The notes: a model not told the origin generated them from the letters alone. DNA of 64,000 nucleotides from Acidovorax sp. 210-6 (GCF_010020825.1 NZ_JAACJE010000001.1:3472001-3536000), one strand, 5' to 3'; counted from the first letter of the stretch, positions 53,199 to 63,169 are shown. Numbers and translations: made by a program.

Positions 53199-53256
53199 TT
53201 TGCTATAAATTTTATAGCTACCATCGCTTATAAACAGGGCGCTACAGCGTGATTTC
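53199..53256. repeat. Family A interspersed repeat between htpX and pyrC
   Basis: GCTAT-aaatttt-ATAGC hairpin followed by CCATCGCTTATAAACAGGGC and GCTACAGCGTGATTT. The GCTAT/ATAGC half is well preserved; the GCGCTT half is diverged. It sits just beyond the pyrC stop. Confidence 0.75.
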
Positions 53257-53258
53257 TT

Positions 53259-54305
53259 TTAAACCTGAACACATTTCCAGGGCAGCGCCTCTCCGGCACG
53301 CAGCGGCTTGAGTTCGGCCTCGCCGAAGGCGAAATGCTCGGGGGGCATCCAGCTTTCGCGGCGCAGGGTGATGGTGCCGCTGTTGCGCGGCAGGCCGTAG
53401 AAGTCCGGGCCGTGGAAGCTGGCGAAACCCTCCAGCTTGTCGAGCGCCCCGGCGTTATCGAAGGCCTCGGCGTACATCTCCATGGCCGCATGGGCCGTGT
53501 AGCAACCCGCGCAGCCGCTGGCGTGCTCCTTGAGGTGCGCAGGGTGCGGCGCGCTGTCGGTGCCCAGGAAGAACTTGGGGCTGCCGCTGGTAGCGGCCTG
53601 CACCAGCGCCTGGCGGTGCGTTTCGCGCTTGAGCACCGGCAGGCAGTAGTAGTGCGGGCGGATACCGCCGGTGAAGATGGCGTTGCGGTTGTAGAGCAGG
53701 TGGTGCGCGGTGAGCGTGGCCGCGGTGAAGCGGTCTGCCTCCTGCACGTACTGCGCGGCTTCCTTGGTGGTGATGTGCTCGAAAACGATCTTCAGCTCGG
53801 GGAAGTCGCGGCGCAGCGGGATGAGTTGTTGCTCGATGAACACGGCCTCGCGGTCGAACAGGTCGATGTCGGGGCTGGTCACTTCGCCGTGCACCAGCAA
53901 CAGCAGGCCGGCCTTCTGCATGGCTTCGAGCGTCTTGTAGGTCTTGCGCAGGTCGGTCACGCCCGCATCGCTGTTGGTGGTGGCGCCTGCGGGATACAGT
54001 TTGGCGGCGACGACGCCCGCGTCCTTGGCGCGCGCGATCTCCTCGGGCGGCAGGTTGTCGGTGAGGTAGAGCGTCATCAACGGCTCGAACGCCACGCCCT
54101 GCGGCACGGCCGCCAGGATGCGCTGCTTGTACTCCAGCGCCTGCTGCGCCGTGGTCACGGGCGGGCGCAGGTTGGGCATGATGATGGCGCGGCCGAACTG
54201 AGCGGCGGTGTGCGGCACCACGGTGTGCAGCGGCGCACCGTCGCGCACATGCAGGTGCCAGTCGTCGGGGCGGGTGATCGTGAGAGTGTTTGGGGCAGCG
54301 GTCAT
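53259..54305 (-). CDS. pyrC: PyrC, dihydroorotase
   Basis: Third step of pyrimidine synthesis: cyclises carbamoyl-aspartate. 348 residues from ATG 54305 ([20 protein letters not shown]), the same length as E. coli PyrC; ATG 54314 three codons upstream is also possible. Zinc-binding [10 protein letters not shown], the carbamylated Lys in [40 protein letters not shown]-type region and [13 protein letters not shown] are all present. Confidence 0.95.
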   Translation of the reverse strand: MTAAPNTLTITRPDDWHLHVRDGAPLHTVVPHTAAQFGRAIIMPNLRPPVTTAQQALEYKQRILAAVPQGVAFEPLMTLYLTDNLPPEEIARAKDAGVVAAKLYPAGATTNSDAGVTDLRKTYKTLEAMQKAGLLLLVHGEVTSPDIDLFDREAVFIEQQLIPLRRDFPELKIVFEHITTKEAAQYVQEADRFTAATLTAHHLLYNRNAIFTGGIRPHYYCLPVLKRETHRQALVQAATSGSPKFFLGTDSAPHPAHLKEHASGCAGCYTAHAAMEMYAEAFDNAGALDKLEGFASFHGPDFYGLPRNSGTITLRRESWMPPEHFAFGEAELKPLRAGEALPWKCVQV

Positions 54306-54376
54306 GTCTGCCATTGTCCCATCACTGCCCCCGCCACGGCATCTGGCGGGGCCGCCATGCGTCGCTCGGGTCGGGC

Positions 54377-54568
54377 CTATTCGGGGTCGAACCCGGCCAG
54401 ATCCAGGGCTTCGCGCAGTGAATCGAGCGCGTCGCGCACGAGGAAGGTTTCCGCATCGTCGCGGGAGCATGCCCGGATGGCATCATGGCTGATGCGCTTG
54501 ACGAACTGCGCCAGCGCCTGGGCATTTTCGGGCGTGAGTTCGGCGGTGATGACCACGGGTTGCGACAT
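54377..54568 (-). CDS. Small conserved protein of unknown function
   Basis: 63 residues ([20 protein letters not shown] to [13 protein letters not shown]), acidic, predicted almost wholly helical, no signal or membrane segment, one Cys. Small proteins with the pattern [16 protein letters not shown] are known in betaproteobacteria without assigned function. It lies between pyrC and gltL. Start ATG 54568 has no strong ribosome site. Confidence 0.7.
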   Translation of the reverse strand: MSQPVVITAELTPENAQALAQFVKRISHDAIRACSRDDAETFLVRDALDSLREALDLAGFDPE

Positions 54569-54636
54569 ATTCAAGTTCTCGTTCTGGCCCGGAGGCCTAT
54601 GCCGGGAGATTCCGGCCCTGCACATCTTACTGGCCC

Positions 54637-54664
54637 AAAACACAGCGGCACCCGAAGGTGCCGC
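54637..54664 (-). terminator. Intrinsic terminator of the glt ABC operon
   Basis: GCGGCACC (54645-54652), tetraloop CGAA, GGTGCCGC (54657-54664). On the minus strand the hairpin is followed by TGTGTTTT. It lies about 20 nt past the gltL stop. Confidence 0.85.
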
Positions 54665-54684
54665 CGGAGCATGGTGCCAGGTGC

Positions 54685-55422
54685 TCAGTGCTGCAGGATC
54701 TTGTTGAGAAAATCCTTGGTGCGCGGCTGGCGCGCATCGGGGTTGCCGAAGAACTCCTCCTTGGAGCAGTCCTCCAGAATCTTCCCGCCCACGTCCATGA
54801 AGATCACCCGGTTGCTCACGCGCTTGGCAAAGCCCATTTCGTGCGTCACGCACATCATGGTCATGCCCTCGTTGGCCAGACCCACCATCACGTCCAGCAC
54901 TTCGCCCACCATCTCGGGGTCGAGCGCGGAGGTGGGTTCGTCGAACAGCATGACGATGGGGTCCATGCTCAGTGCACGGGCAATCGCCACGCGCTGCTGC
55001 TGACCACCCGAGAGCTGGCCAGGGAACTTGTCCTTGTGGGCGATCAGGCCCACGCGCTCCAGCATCTTGAGGCCACGCTTCTTGGCGTCGTCGGCACTGC
55101 GGCCCAGCACCTTGATCTGCGCGATGGTGAGGTTGTCCGTCACCGACAGGTGGGGAAACAGCTCGAAGTGCTGGAACACCATGCCCACGCGCGAGCGCAG
55201 CTTGGGCAGGTCGGTCTTGGGGTCATGGATGGCCGTGCCGTCCACCCAGATCTCGCCCTTCTGGATGGGTTCGAGCGCGTTGATGGTCTTGATGAGCGTG
55301 GACTTGCCCGAGCCCGACGGGCCGCACACCACCACCACCTCGCCCTTGCTGATGCGGGTGGAACAGTCGTTGAGCACCTGGAAGGAGCCGTACCACTTGG
55401 AAACGTTCTTGAGTTCGATCAT
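54685..55422 (-). CDS. gltL: GltL, ATPase of the glutamate/aspartate ABC importer
   Basis: 245 residues of the polar-amino-acid ABC ATPase family. Walker [14 protein letters not shown]-loop [10 protein letters not shown], signature [15 protein letters not shown], Walker [16 protein letters not shown] and the switch His in CVTHEMGFA. Last gene of gltI-gltJ-gltK-gltL, followed by a terminator. Confidence 0.95.
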   Translation of the reverse strand: MIELKNVSKWYGSFQVLNDCSTRISKGEVVVVCGPSGSGKSTLIKTINALEPIQKGEIWVDGTAIHDPKTDLPKLRSRVGMVFQHFELFPHLSVTDNLTIAQIKVLGRSADDAKKRGLKMLERVGLIAHKDKFPGQLSGGQQQRVAIARALSMDPIVMLFDEPTSALDPEMVGEVLDVMVGLANEGMTMMCVTHEMGFAKRVSNRVIFMDVGGKILEDCSKEEFFGNPDARQPRTKDFLNKILQH

Positions 55423-55448
55423 TGTTGAAATTCCTCACGCGGTGGCCA

Positions 55449-56120
55449 TCAGCGGATGATGGCGATCTTTTGGTGCAGTCGCTTGACCGTCCAGGACAGG
55501 GCGTAGCAAATGATGAAGTAGAGCACCGCCGCCGCCAGATAGGCTTCGATGGGGCGCCCGAAGTTCTTGCCTGCCACCTCGAAGCCCTTGAGCATGTCGT
55601 AGGCGCCGATGGCATAGACCAGCGAGGTGTCCTGGAACAGGATGATGGTCTGCGTGAGCAGCACCGGCAGCATGTTGCGGAAAGCCTGCGGCAGGATCAC
55701 GAGCTTCATGTTCTGGCCATAGGTCATGCCCAGTGCCTGGCCCGCGAACACCTGACCACGCGAGATGGACTGGATGCCCGCACGCATGATCTCGCTGAAG
55801 TAGGCCGCCTCGAAGGCAATGAAAGTCACCACGGCCGAGACCTCGGCCCCGATGGGCCTGCCGATGATGGCGGGCACGAGCAGGAAGAACCACAGGATCA
55901 CCATCACCAGCGGAATGCTGCGCATGCCGTTGACGTAGATGGTGGCCGGAACGACCAGCCATTTCTTGCCGGACAGACGCATGAGTGCCAGCACCGTACC
56001 GAACAGAATGCCGCCGATGGTCGCCACCACGGTGAGCATCACGCTGAAGTACAGGCCCTTGAGCACGAAGTTGCTGATCAGGTCCCAGTTGTAGAAGGAA
56101 AAGTCCAGAGCGAGGTTCAT
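55449..56120 (-). CDS. gltK: GltK, permease of the glutamate/aspartate ABC importer
   Basis: 223 residues, about five membrane segments. The BPD permease EAA-like loop reads FAGQALGMTYGQNMKLVILP. It starts 1 nt before the gltJ stop region (gap of one base) and lies 26 nt before gltL. Pairs with GltJ as the heterodimeric channel. Confidence 0.93.
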   Translation of the reverse strand: MNLALDFSFYNWDLISNFVLKGLYFSVMLTVVATIGGILFGTVLALMRLSGKKWLVVPATIYVNGMRSIPLVMVILWFFLLVPAIIGRPIGAEVSAVVTFIAFEAAYFSEIMRAGIQSISRGQVFAGQALGMTYGQNMKLVILPQAFRNMLPVLLTQTIILFQDTSLVYAIGAYDMLKGFEVAGKNFGRPIEAYLAAAVLYFIICYALSWTVKRLHQKIAIIR

Positions 56121-56121
56121 G

Positions 56122-56877
56122 TCAGTGGCCTCCCGATCCGCCAGCCACGATCAGGCCGGGCACGCGCGAGCGCTTCTCGACAAAGGCCATGACGCGGTTG
56201 ATGGCAAAGGCCGAAACGATGTACAGACCCGTGACGGCCAGGTACACCTCGATGCCGCGCGAGGTCTCTTCCTGCGCCTGCATGGCGAACATGGTGAGTT
56301 CCGCCACCGACACGGCGAAGGCCACCGAAGAGTTCTTGAAGATGTTCATCGTCTCGCTGGTCAGCGGCGGAATGATGATGCGAAACGCCATGGGCAAGAG
56401 CACATAGCGGTAGGTCTGAAAGGTGGTGAAACCCATGGCCATGCCCGCATAGCGCTGGCCACGCGGCAATGCCTGAATGCCCGAACGCACCTGCTCGGCG
56501 ATACGCGCCGAGGTGAAGAAACCCAGCGCCAGCACCACGAGAACAAAACCGGACACACCCCGCATCACTGGGAACAGCGTGGGCACCACGTGGTACCACA
56601 GGAAAATCTGCACCAGCAGCGGGATGTTGCGAAACAGCTCCACCCACGCGTTCCCCAGGCGAACGACCATGGGTCTGTCCTGCAGGGTACGCAAAGTGCC
56701 CACCAGCGAACCCACCACCAAGGCCAAAGCCAAGGCCAGCACCGATACCGACACCGTCCAACCCCATGCTGACAGCATCCAGTCCAGGTAGGTGATGTCG
56801 CCGCCCTTGCCAAAGCAGCCTTGAATCGCCTCCCTTGTCAGCGTGTCCTCGCAGAACACCTGCCAATCCCAGCTCAT
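56122..56877 (-). CDS. gltJ: GltJ, permease of the glutamate/aspartate ABC importer
   Basis: 251 residues with a soluble N-terminal segment (about 1-28) and five to six membrane segments. The permease loop reads YAGMAMGFTTFQTYRYVLLP. RNIPLLVQIFLWYHVVP is typical of the HisMQ/GltJ group. It follows gltI after 107 nt containing a terminator-like hairpin. Confidence 0.93.
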   Translation of the reverse strand: MSWDWQVFCEDTLTREAIQGCFGKGGDITYLDWMLSAWGWTVSVSVLALALALVVGSLVGTLRTLQDRPMVVRLGNAWVELFRNIPLLVQIFLWYHVVPTLFPVMRGVSGFVLVVLALGFFTSARIAEQVRSGIQALPRGQRYAGMAMGFTTFQTYRYVLLPMAFRIIIPPLTSETMNIFKNSSVAFAVSVAELTMFAMQAQEETSRGIEVYLAVTGLYIVSAFAINRVMAFVEKRSRVPGLIVAGGSGGH

Positions 56878-56933
56878 AGGATGATTCCTTATTCAATATG
56901 ACGCTGCAGGCATCTCGGCCCGCATGCGCCCAA

Positions 56934-56970
56934 CAAAAAAGCCCCTTCAAACCGGTGGTCCGAAGGGGCG
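56934..56970 (-). terminator. Terminator/attenuator between gltI and gltJ
   Basis: On the minus strand GCCCCTTC (56963-56970 region) pairs with GAAGGGGC (56941-56948), followed by TTTTTTG. Placed between the binding-protein gene and the rest of the operon, it would let gltI be expressed in excess over the permease genes, a common arrangement in ABC importers. Confidence 0.85.
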
Positions 56971-56984
56971 GCTCCTACCCGGGA

Positions 56985-57884
56985 TTACTTCTTGGCGTAG
57001 TCTTCCATGGGCTTGTCGTTGGGGTTGGCCCAGGCGTCCTTGGTGGCTGCGGACAGGGGCAGGCCAATGGCCAGGTTGGTGGGAGGCACGGGCTGCATGA
57101 ACCACTTGTCATACAGCTTGGCGAGCGAACCGTCCTTGATCTGGCGCTTGATGGAGTCGTCCACGGCCTTCTTGAAAGCGGGGTCGTCCTTGCGCAGCAT
57201 GCAGGCGATGGGCTCGACGTTCAGCACTTCACCCACAATCTTGAAGTCGGCGGGGGTCTTGGCCTTGGAGATGTTGGCCGCCAGGATGGAGCCGTCCATC
57301 ACGAAGGCGTCGGCACGACCGGTTTCCAGCATCAGGAAGCTGTCTGCATGGTCCTTGCCATAGACTTCCTTGAAGTCCACGCCACCGGCACGCTCGTGCT
57401 TGCGCAGGGTCTGCACCGAGGTGGTGCCCGTGGTGGTGGCCACGGTCTTGCCGTTCAGGTCCTTGACCGAAGTGATGCCCGAATTGGCCTTGACGGCCAT
57501 GCGCACTTCTTCCACGTAGGTGGTGACGGCAAAGGCCACGTCCTTCTGGCGCGCCGCGTTGTTGGTGGTGGAGCCACACTCCAGGTCCACCGTACCGTTG
57601 GTCACCAGCGGAATACGGTTCTGCGAGGTCACGGGCTGGTACTTGATCTCCAGCTTGGCCAGGCCGAGCTGCTTTTGCAGGTCGGCAATGATGACTTCGG
57701 CCATTTCGGTGTGGAAGCCGACGTACTTGCCGCCACCCAGGGTGTAGGACAGGCCCGAGGACTCGCGCACGCCCAGGGTGATGCTGCCAGCGCCCTTGAT
57801 CTTGGCCAGTGTGTCGTTGGCTTGCGCCATGGCAGTGCCAGCGGCCAGCAGGGTGATGGCAGCAGCAAGCAGGGGTTTCTTCAT
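56985..57884 (-). CDS. gltI: GltI, glutamate/aspartate periplasmic binding protein
   Basis: 299 residues; AAGGAG sets ATG 57884. Signal peptide MKKPLLAAAITLLAAGTAMA. Family 3 solute-binding protein with RESSGLSYTLGGGKYVGF, VDLECGSTTNNAARQKDV, TTTGTTSVQTLRKHE and MDGSILAANISKAKTP. First gene of the glt operon and separated from gltJ by a terminator hairpin. Confidence 0.94.
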   Translation of the reverse strand: MKKPLLAAAITLLAAGTAMAQANDTLAKIKGAGSITLGVRESSGLSYTLGGGKYVGFHTEMAEVIIADLQKQLGLAKLEIKYQPVTSQNRIPLVTNGTVDLECGSTTNNAARQKDVAFAVTTYVEEVRMAVKANSGITSVKDLNGKTVATTTGTTSVQTLRKHERAGGVDFKEVYGKDHADSFLMLETGRADAFVMDGSILAANISKAKTPADFKIVGEVLNVEPIACMLRKDDPAFKKAVDDSIKRQIKDGSLAKLYDKWFMQPVPPTNLAIGLPLSAATKDAWANPNDKPMEDYAKK

Positions 57885-58009
57885 GATTGTCTCCTTGTGG
57901 GTCAACGAAAAAAACGGATGGGTCGGTGCGATTATCTGCCCAGGCCCGCCAAGCCTGCGCAAACGCCACACCATCGTAACCGGCAACGCGCTAAGCGCGG
58001 CGCCCGGAT

Positions 58010-58894
58010 TCAGAAAGGAACATGGTCGGTCGGGTACTTCCAGAAGTCGCGCAGCAGGTAGCTGACGGGCATGTTCAGAGCCGTGCCCTTGGGCGGGATG
58101 GGGCGCAGAAACCACTTGTCGTAGATGTCATAGATGTCACGGCTGGTGATCAGGCGACGCATCTCCTCGTCCACCACCTTCTTGAACGCGACATCGTTCT
58201 TGGGCAGCATGATGGCCAGGGGCTCGGTGGTCAGGAAGCGCCCCACCACCTTCAGCGCCTTGGGATCAGGCCGGTTGGCGGCCAAACCGAACAGCAGCAC
58301 ATCGTCCATCAGAAACGCATCGGCCTCGCCTTTTTCCACCATTTCAAGCGCTCTGGCGTGGTCCGGCGCCTCCACGATGGTCAGGCCCATCAGGCGCTCG
58401 CGGTTGGCCTGCTCTACCGCCTTGAGCGGCGTGGTGCCCTTGGTGGACACCAGTTTTCTGCCCGTCAGGTCTTCAATGCGGTCCACCGGGCTGGACGCCT
58501 TCACCAGGAGGCGCGCCCCGGTGATGAAGTGGGGAATGGTGAAACCGACCTTCTGGCGCCGCTCGGCATTGTTGGTGGTGGAGCCGCATTCCAGGTCGGC
58601 CTTGCCCTCTTCCACCATGGTGATGCGGTTGGCCGGCGTGACCATGAGGAACTCCACCGGCATGTCCTTCATGCCTGTTTTCTTGCGCACCGCGTCGGCA
58701 ATGCGCAGGCACAGGTCCACGGCGTAACCGACCGGTTTGCCATCCACCATGTAAGAAAACGGCACCGACGATTCCCGGTGCGCCACCACCAGCTTGCCGC
58801 CTCCAGCGACACGCTCCAGCACCGTTTGCGCAGGCACCGCAGCGGCGCTGCACAGCAACGCAAGACAAGCGGCAAAGGTCCTGATGGTGGTCAT
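58010..58894 (-). CDS. Second family 3 amino-acid binding protein
   Basis: 294 residues with a signal peptide (TFAACLALLCSAAAVPA). It shares with GltI the ligand-site segments DLECGSTTNNAERRQKVGF and the pattern KGTTPLKAVEQANRERL, so it probably binds an acidic or polar amino acid. No permease or ATPase accompanies it, so it may feed the GltJKL permease downstream. It lies 125 nt upstream of gltI in the same direction. Confidence 0.9.
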   Translation of the reverse strand: MTTIRTFAACLALLCSAAAVPAQTVLERVAGGGKLVVAHRESSVPFSYMVDGKPVGYAVDLCLRIADAVRKKTGMKDMPVEFLMVTPANRITMVEEGKADLECGSTTNNAERRQKVGFTIPHFITGARLLVKASSPVDRIEDLTGRKLVSTKGTTPLKAVEQANRERLMGLTIVEAPDHARALEMVEKGEADAFLMDDVLLFGLAANRPDPKALKVVGRFLTTEPLAIMLPKNDVAFKKVVDEEMRRLITSRDIYDIYDKWFLRPIPPKGTALNMPVSYLLRDFWKYPTDHVPF

Positions 58895-59064
58895 GCTGAC
58901 TCCCCGTCGGTTGGTGAATGGTGCAGCGCCAAGGCACTGCGGATGCGCTCAGACACAGAGCAGCACAACCTGCTCCGGCCCCCGAAAAAAACCCAAGGCG
59001 CGGATGGTAAGTCCCGCATTCACGCATTGCCAATGCTGAATCCGCGCACAACTATGAAAAATAT

Positions 59065-60003
59065 TTATACAAGCCCCGCACCCGCCTGCACCTGCAAATA
59101 CTCCCACAGAGCCTGGGCGGTGCCCTTGGCGGTTTCCTTGCCCGAGGGTTTTTCTCGGTAGGCGCGCACATCCATCACCATCTGCAGTTCTGTCGCACCC
59201 GGCGGTACAGCGCTGACCAGGCGGCGCGCCTTCAATTCCTTTTTGACCGCGCTGTAGGGCAAGAAGGCCACGCCCTGCCCCTCCAGCGCCATGGCCTTGA
59301 GGCCTTCGGCCATGTCGGTCTCGTACACCCGGTCCAGATGGATGGGCGTGCCCGACTGCTTGAGGATCAATTCCGTCACACGCCCCAGGTACGCCCCTGG
59401 CGCATAGCCCAGGTAGGGCAAGGGCTGGCCCGGCTTTCCGGGCAAGCAATGCACGGGCTTGCCGTCCGCATCGGGGCGACTGTAGGGCGCCAGCACCTCC
59501 TGACCCAAGCTGACCATCTCGTAGCGATCGGCGTCCAGTTGGAAGGGCTGAGAATCATGGTGGTAGGTGATGAGCAGATCGCAACTGCCTTCGACCAGGC
59601 GCATCAGCGCATCGTGCACGTTCAGGGCAATGAGCCGGCTCTTGAACGGCCCGAACTTCGTGCGCAGGCTCGACACCCAGGCCGGGAAGAAGGTGAACGC
59701 CAACGTGTGCGGCACGGCGAACTCGATCATGTCCTGGCTCGACGTGCTGTGTGCGCGCAGCATGGCGCGGGTGTTCTGCAGCGCCTGCAGGATTTCCAGC
59801 GACTGGTCGTACAGCGTCTTGCCGGCCCCCGTAAGCCGGGTGGGGTAGGAGCTGCGGTCCACCAGATCGGTCCCCGCCCAGGCCTCCAGCGCCTGGATGC
59901 GGCGCGAGAAAGCCGGTTGCGTGACATGCCGCAGTTGCGCCGATCGGCTGAAACTGCGCGTCTCGGCCAAGCTCACAAAATCCTCAAGCCATTTGGTTTC
60001 CAT
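59065..60003 (-). CDS. LysR-type transcriptional regulator
   Basis: 312 residues. N-terminal winged HTH (LEDFVSLAETRSFSRSAQLR, HVTQPAFSRRIQALE) and a substrate-binding effector domain. It is divergent from the TRAP genes with a 207-nt gap (60004-60210), so it is a good candidate regulator of them, although the neighbouring amino-acid binding protein is also possible. The intergenic T-N11-A boxes could not be fixed with confidence. Confidence 0.92.
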   Translation of the reverse strand: METKWLEDFVSLAETRSFSRSAQLRHVTQPAFSRRIQALEAWAGTDLVDRSSYPTRLTGAGKTLYDQSLEILQALQNTRAMLRAHSTSSQDMIEFAVPHTLAFTFFPAWVSSLRTKFGPFKSRLIALNVHDALMRLVEGSCDLLITYHHDSQPFQLDADRYEMVSLGQEVLAPYSRPDADGKPVHCLPGKPGQPLPYLGYAPGAYLGRVTELILKQSGTPIHLDRVYETDMAEGLKAMALEGQGVAFLPYSAVKKELKARRLVSAVPPGATELQMVMDVRAYREKPSGKETAKGTAQALWEYLQVQAGAGLV

Positions 60004-60210
60004 GGGTGGATTATCTGCCTGCGCTATGCCACAGCCATAGGTGCAAGCGCGCATGCTCCGGGATGCGGAGCATCGCGCTGCAAGTCGCCGCATAATGGCC
60101 ACGCAGCATCTGCAGCGCTCACCACGCGCACCCAGCGCTTCCTGCACCACCGAAACATGGTCGGTCACGGCAGCGCCGCTTTTCCGCGCTCTCCCTGACT
60201 TTCCGACACC

Positions 60211-60789
60211 ATGTCCACCACACCCTCCCCCGGGCCCGATCCCGCTGCGCCGGCAGCGGACACCCCCTACCCCGACGAGCCCCGCTCGCTGCGCATCGAA
60301 GACTGGCTCACCGTGATCGTGATGGCGCTGCTGGCCCTGATCACCTTCGCCAACGTGCTGGTGCGCTACTTCACCAGCTCCTCGTTCGCCTGGACGGAAG
60401 AAATCTCTGTGTTCCTGATGATCGTGCTGGCCCTGGTGGCCGGTTCGGCCGCCGTGGCGCGCGACATGCACATCCGCATCGAATGGTTCGCCGAGGGCGG
60501 CTCGTTCGCGCGCCGCCGTGCCCTTGCGCGCTTTGGCGCGCTGATGGTGGCGCTGCTGTTCGGCGCCATCGCCGTGCTGAGCGTGCGCGTGGTCTGGGAC
60601 GACTACCGCTTCGAGGAAACCTCCCCTGGCATCGGCGTGCCCCAGTGGTGGTACTCGGCGTGGCTTCCGGTGTTCTCGGCATTGATTACCTGGCGCGCCC
60701 TCGGCCTGTTCTGGCGGCGCGGCAAGAAGCCTCCCGTGGAGTTTCTGGACACCGCAGGCTCTGCCGGGCCAGAGGAGCGCCAGCCATGA
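60211..60789 (+). CDS. dctQ: DctQ-type small membrane subunit of a TRAP transporter
   Basis: 192 residues, about four membrane segments (about 34-53, 66-86, 108-130, 150-170), with VLVRYFTSSSFAWTEEISVF, the canonical NV-x-x-RY..W.EE motif of DctQ. ATG 60211. Its stop overlaps dctM by ATGA. Confidence 0.93.
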   Translation: MSTTPSPGPDPAAPAADTPYPDEPRSLRIEDWLTVIVMALLALITFANVLVRYFTSSSFAWTEEISVFLMIVLALVAGSAAVARDMHIRIEWFAEGGSFARRRALARFGALMVALLFGAIAVLSVRVVWDDYRFEETSPGIGVPQWWYSAWLPVFSALITWRALGLFWRRGKKPPVEFLDTAGSAGPEERQP

Positions 60790-62084
60790 TCGCCACCCTG
60801 CTGTTCGTGGCCTTCCTGGCCATGATGTTCGTGGGCGTGCCCATCGGTGCCGCCCTGGGCCTGGCGGGCGCGGCCGCCATCGCGCTGGCCAATGCCGAGA
60901 CGCAGTGGTTCGGCCTGCTGGCCGTGCCGCAGAACTTCTACGCCGGCCTGGGCAAGTACCCGTTGCTGGCCATTCCCATGTTCGTGCTCGTGGGCTCGAT
61001 CTTCGACCGCTCGGGCGTGGCGCTGCGCCTGGTGAACTTTGCCGTCTCCATGGTCGGTCGCGGCCCCGGCATGCTGCCGCTGGTGGCCATCGCCGTGGCC
61101 ATGTTCCTGGGCGGCATCTCCGGTTCGGGCCCGGCCAACGCGGCCGCCGTGGGCGGCGTGATGATCGCCGCCATGTCGCGCGCGGGTTACCCCGGCAGCT
61201 TCTCGGCCAGCGTGGTGGGCGCCGCGGCAGCCACCGACATCCTGATCCCGCCCTCAGTCGCCTTCATCATCTACTCGGTGCTGGTGCCCGGCGCCTCGGT
61301 GCCCGCGCTGTTTGCCGCCGGCATGGTGCCCGGTGTGCTGGCGGGCGTGGCATTGATCGTGCCGGCCGTCTGGATGGCGCGCAGGCACCGCATGGGCGCC
61401 CTGGAGGCCGACATGCCGCGTCCGCCCTTCTGGAAGAGCCTGCGCGAAGCCTCCTGGGGCCTGGCCGCGCCAGTACTGATCCTCGGGGGCATGCGCGCGG
61501 GCTGGTTCACGCCCACCGAAGCGGCCGTGGTCGCCGTTTTCTACGGCCTGTTCGTGGGCATGGTGATCCACCGCACGATCTCGGTGCGCGACCTGTTCCC
61601 CATCCTGCGCGAAGCGGGCGAACTCTCGGCGGTGATCCTCATCGTGGTCTCGCTCGCGGGCATCTTCGCGTATTCGCTCTCCACGCTGGGCGTGATCGAC
61701 CCGGTGGCCAACGCCATCGTGAACTCGGGCCTGGGCGAATACGGCGTGCTGGCGCTGCTGATCCTGCTGCTCATCACCGTGGGCATGTTCCTCGACGGCA
61801 TCTCCATCTTCCTGATCTTCGTGCCGCTCTTGCTGCCCATCATGCAGCACTACCAGTGGGACCCGGTGTGGTTCGGCGTCATCCTCACGCTCAAGGTGGC
61901 GCTGGGCCAGTTCACGCCGCCGCTGGCCGTGAACCTCATGGTCTCGTGCCGCATCGCTGGCGTGCGCATGGAGTCCACCGTGCGCTGGGTCGGCCCCATG
62001 CTGCTGGCCATGTTCCTCGTGATGGTGGCCGTGATCGCCTTCCCGCAGCTCGCGCTGTGGCTGCCCGCCCAACTGGGCTATTGA
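60786..62084 (+). CDS. dctM: DctM-type large membrane subunit of a TRAP transporter
   Basis: 432 residues, about twelve membrane segments. Signatures: GVPIGAALGLAG, FLGGISGSGPANAAAVGG, AATDILIPPSVAFIIYSVL, GWFTPTEAAVVAVFYGL and FTPPLAVNLMVSC. Forms the sodium-driven transporter with DctQ. ATG 60786 overlaps dctQ by 4 nt. Confidence 0.95.
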   Translation: MIATLLFVAFLAMMFVGVPIGAALGLAGAAAIALANAETQWFGLLAVPQNFYAGLGKYPLLAIPMFVLVGSIFDRSGVALRLVNFAVSMVGRGPGMLPLVAIAVAMFLGGISGSGPANAAAVGGVMIAAMSRAGYPGSFSASVVGAAAATDILIPPSVAFIIYSVLVPGASVPALFAAGMVPGVLAGVALIVPAVWMARRHRMGALEADMPRPPFWKSLREASWGLAAPVLILGGMRAGWFTPTEAAVVAVFYGLFVGMVIHRTISVRDLFPILREAGELSAVILIVVSLAGIFAYSLSTLGVIDPVANAIVNSGLGEYGVLALLILLLITVGMFLDGISIFLIFVPLLLPIMQHYQWDPVWFGVILTLKVALGQFTPPLAVNLMVSCRIAGVRMESTVRWVGPMLLAMFLVMVAVIAFPQLALWLPAQLGY

Positions 62085-62108
62085 ATTTTTCCCAAGGAGA
62101 CTGAAAGC

Positions 62109-63146
62109 ATGAAACTGCGTACCTTCCTCACCACCGCCGTGGCCGCCGCCGCGGCCCTGGCCTTCACCGCGCCCGCCGCCCTGGCGCAGACCGCCTACAA
62201 GAGCGAATACCGGATGTCGCTCGTGCTCGGCCCGGCCTTTCCCTGGGGCAAGGGCGGCGAGCTGTGGGCCAACAAGGTGCGCGAACGCACCCAGGGCCGC
62301 ATCAACATCAAGCTCTACCCCGGCGTGTCGCTGATCCAGGGCGACCAGACGCGCGAGTTCTCCGCACTGCGCCAGGGCGTGATCGACATGGCCGTGGGCT
62401 CGACCATCAACTGGTCGCCCCAGGTCAAGCAGCTCAACCTGTTCTCGCTGCCCTTCCTGATGCCCGACTATGCCGCCATCGACGCCCTGACCCAGGGCGA
62501 GGTGGGCAAGAGCCTGTTCCAGACGCTGGACAAGGCCGGCGTGGTGCCCCTGGCCTGGGGCGAGAACGGCTACCGCGAGATCTCCAACTCCAAGAAGGAG
62601 ATCAAGAGCCCGGCCGACCTCAAGGGCATGAAGATCCGCGTGGTGGGCTCGCCGCTGTTCCTTGACACCTTCACCGCGCTGGGCGCCAACCCCACGCAAA
62701 TGAGCTGGTCGGATGCCCAACCCGCCATGGCCAGCGGCGCCGTGGACGGCCAGGAAAACCCCCTGTCCATCTTCACCGCCGCCAAGCTGCACACTGTGTC
62801 GCAAAAGTACCTGACGCTGTGGGGCTACATCGCCGATCCGCTGATCTTCGTGGTGAACAAGGACATCTGGAACAGCTGGACGCCCGCCGACCGCGAGATC
62901 GTGAAGCAAGCCGCCATCGATGCCGGCAAGGAACAGATCGCCCTGGCCCGCAAGGGCGTGGTCGAGGCCGACAAGCCGCTGCTCAAGGACATCGCCGCCA
63001 ACGGCGTGACCGTGACCCAGCTGACCCCTGCCGAGCGCGAGGAGTTCGTCAAGGCCACGCGCCCGGTGTACGCCAAGTGGAAGGGGCAGATCGGCGCCGA
63101 CCTGGTGAATGCCGCCGAGAAGGCGATTGCCGCCCGCAAGCCCTGA
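62109..63146 (+). CDS. dctP: DctP-type periplasmic binding protein of the TRAP transporter
   Basis: 345 residues. AAGGAG sets ATG 62109. Signal peptide ending APAALAQTA. DctP-family features: WANKVRERTQGRINIKLYPG, the substrate Arg in GMKIRVVGSPLFLDTFTALG, and DGQENPLSIFTAAKLH. The ligand is likely a carboxylic acid (the Arg salt bridge is the family rule) but its identity is unknown. Confidence 0.94.
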   Translation: MKLRTFLTTAVAAAAALAFTAPAALAQTAYKSEYRMSLVLGPAFPWGKGGELWANKVRERTQGRINIKLYPGVSLIQGDQTREFSALRQGVIDMAVGSTINWSPQVKQLNLFSLPFLMPDYAAIDALTQGEVGKSLFQTLDKAGVVPLAWGENGYREISNSKKEIKSPADLKGMKIRVVGSPLFLDTFTALGANPTQMSWSDAQPAMASGAVDGQENPLSIFTAAKLHTVSQKYLTLWGYIADPLIFVVNKDIWNSWTPADREIVKQAAIDAGKEQIALARKGVVEADKPLLKDIAANGVTVTQLTPAEREEFVKATRPVYAKWKGQIGADLVNAAEKAIAARKP

Positions 63147-63169
63147 ACGGCTCGCACCGCGTCAACCCC

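Noticed and set aside
61254-62909. 551-codon minus-strand frame opposite dctM and dctP
   Set aside because: His/Gln/Glu-rich shadow frame of the TRAP genes; no domain.
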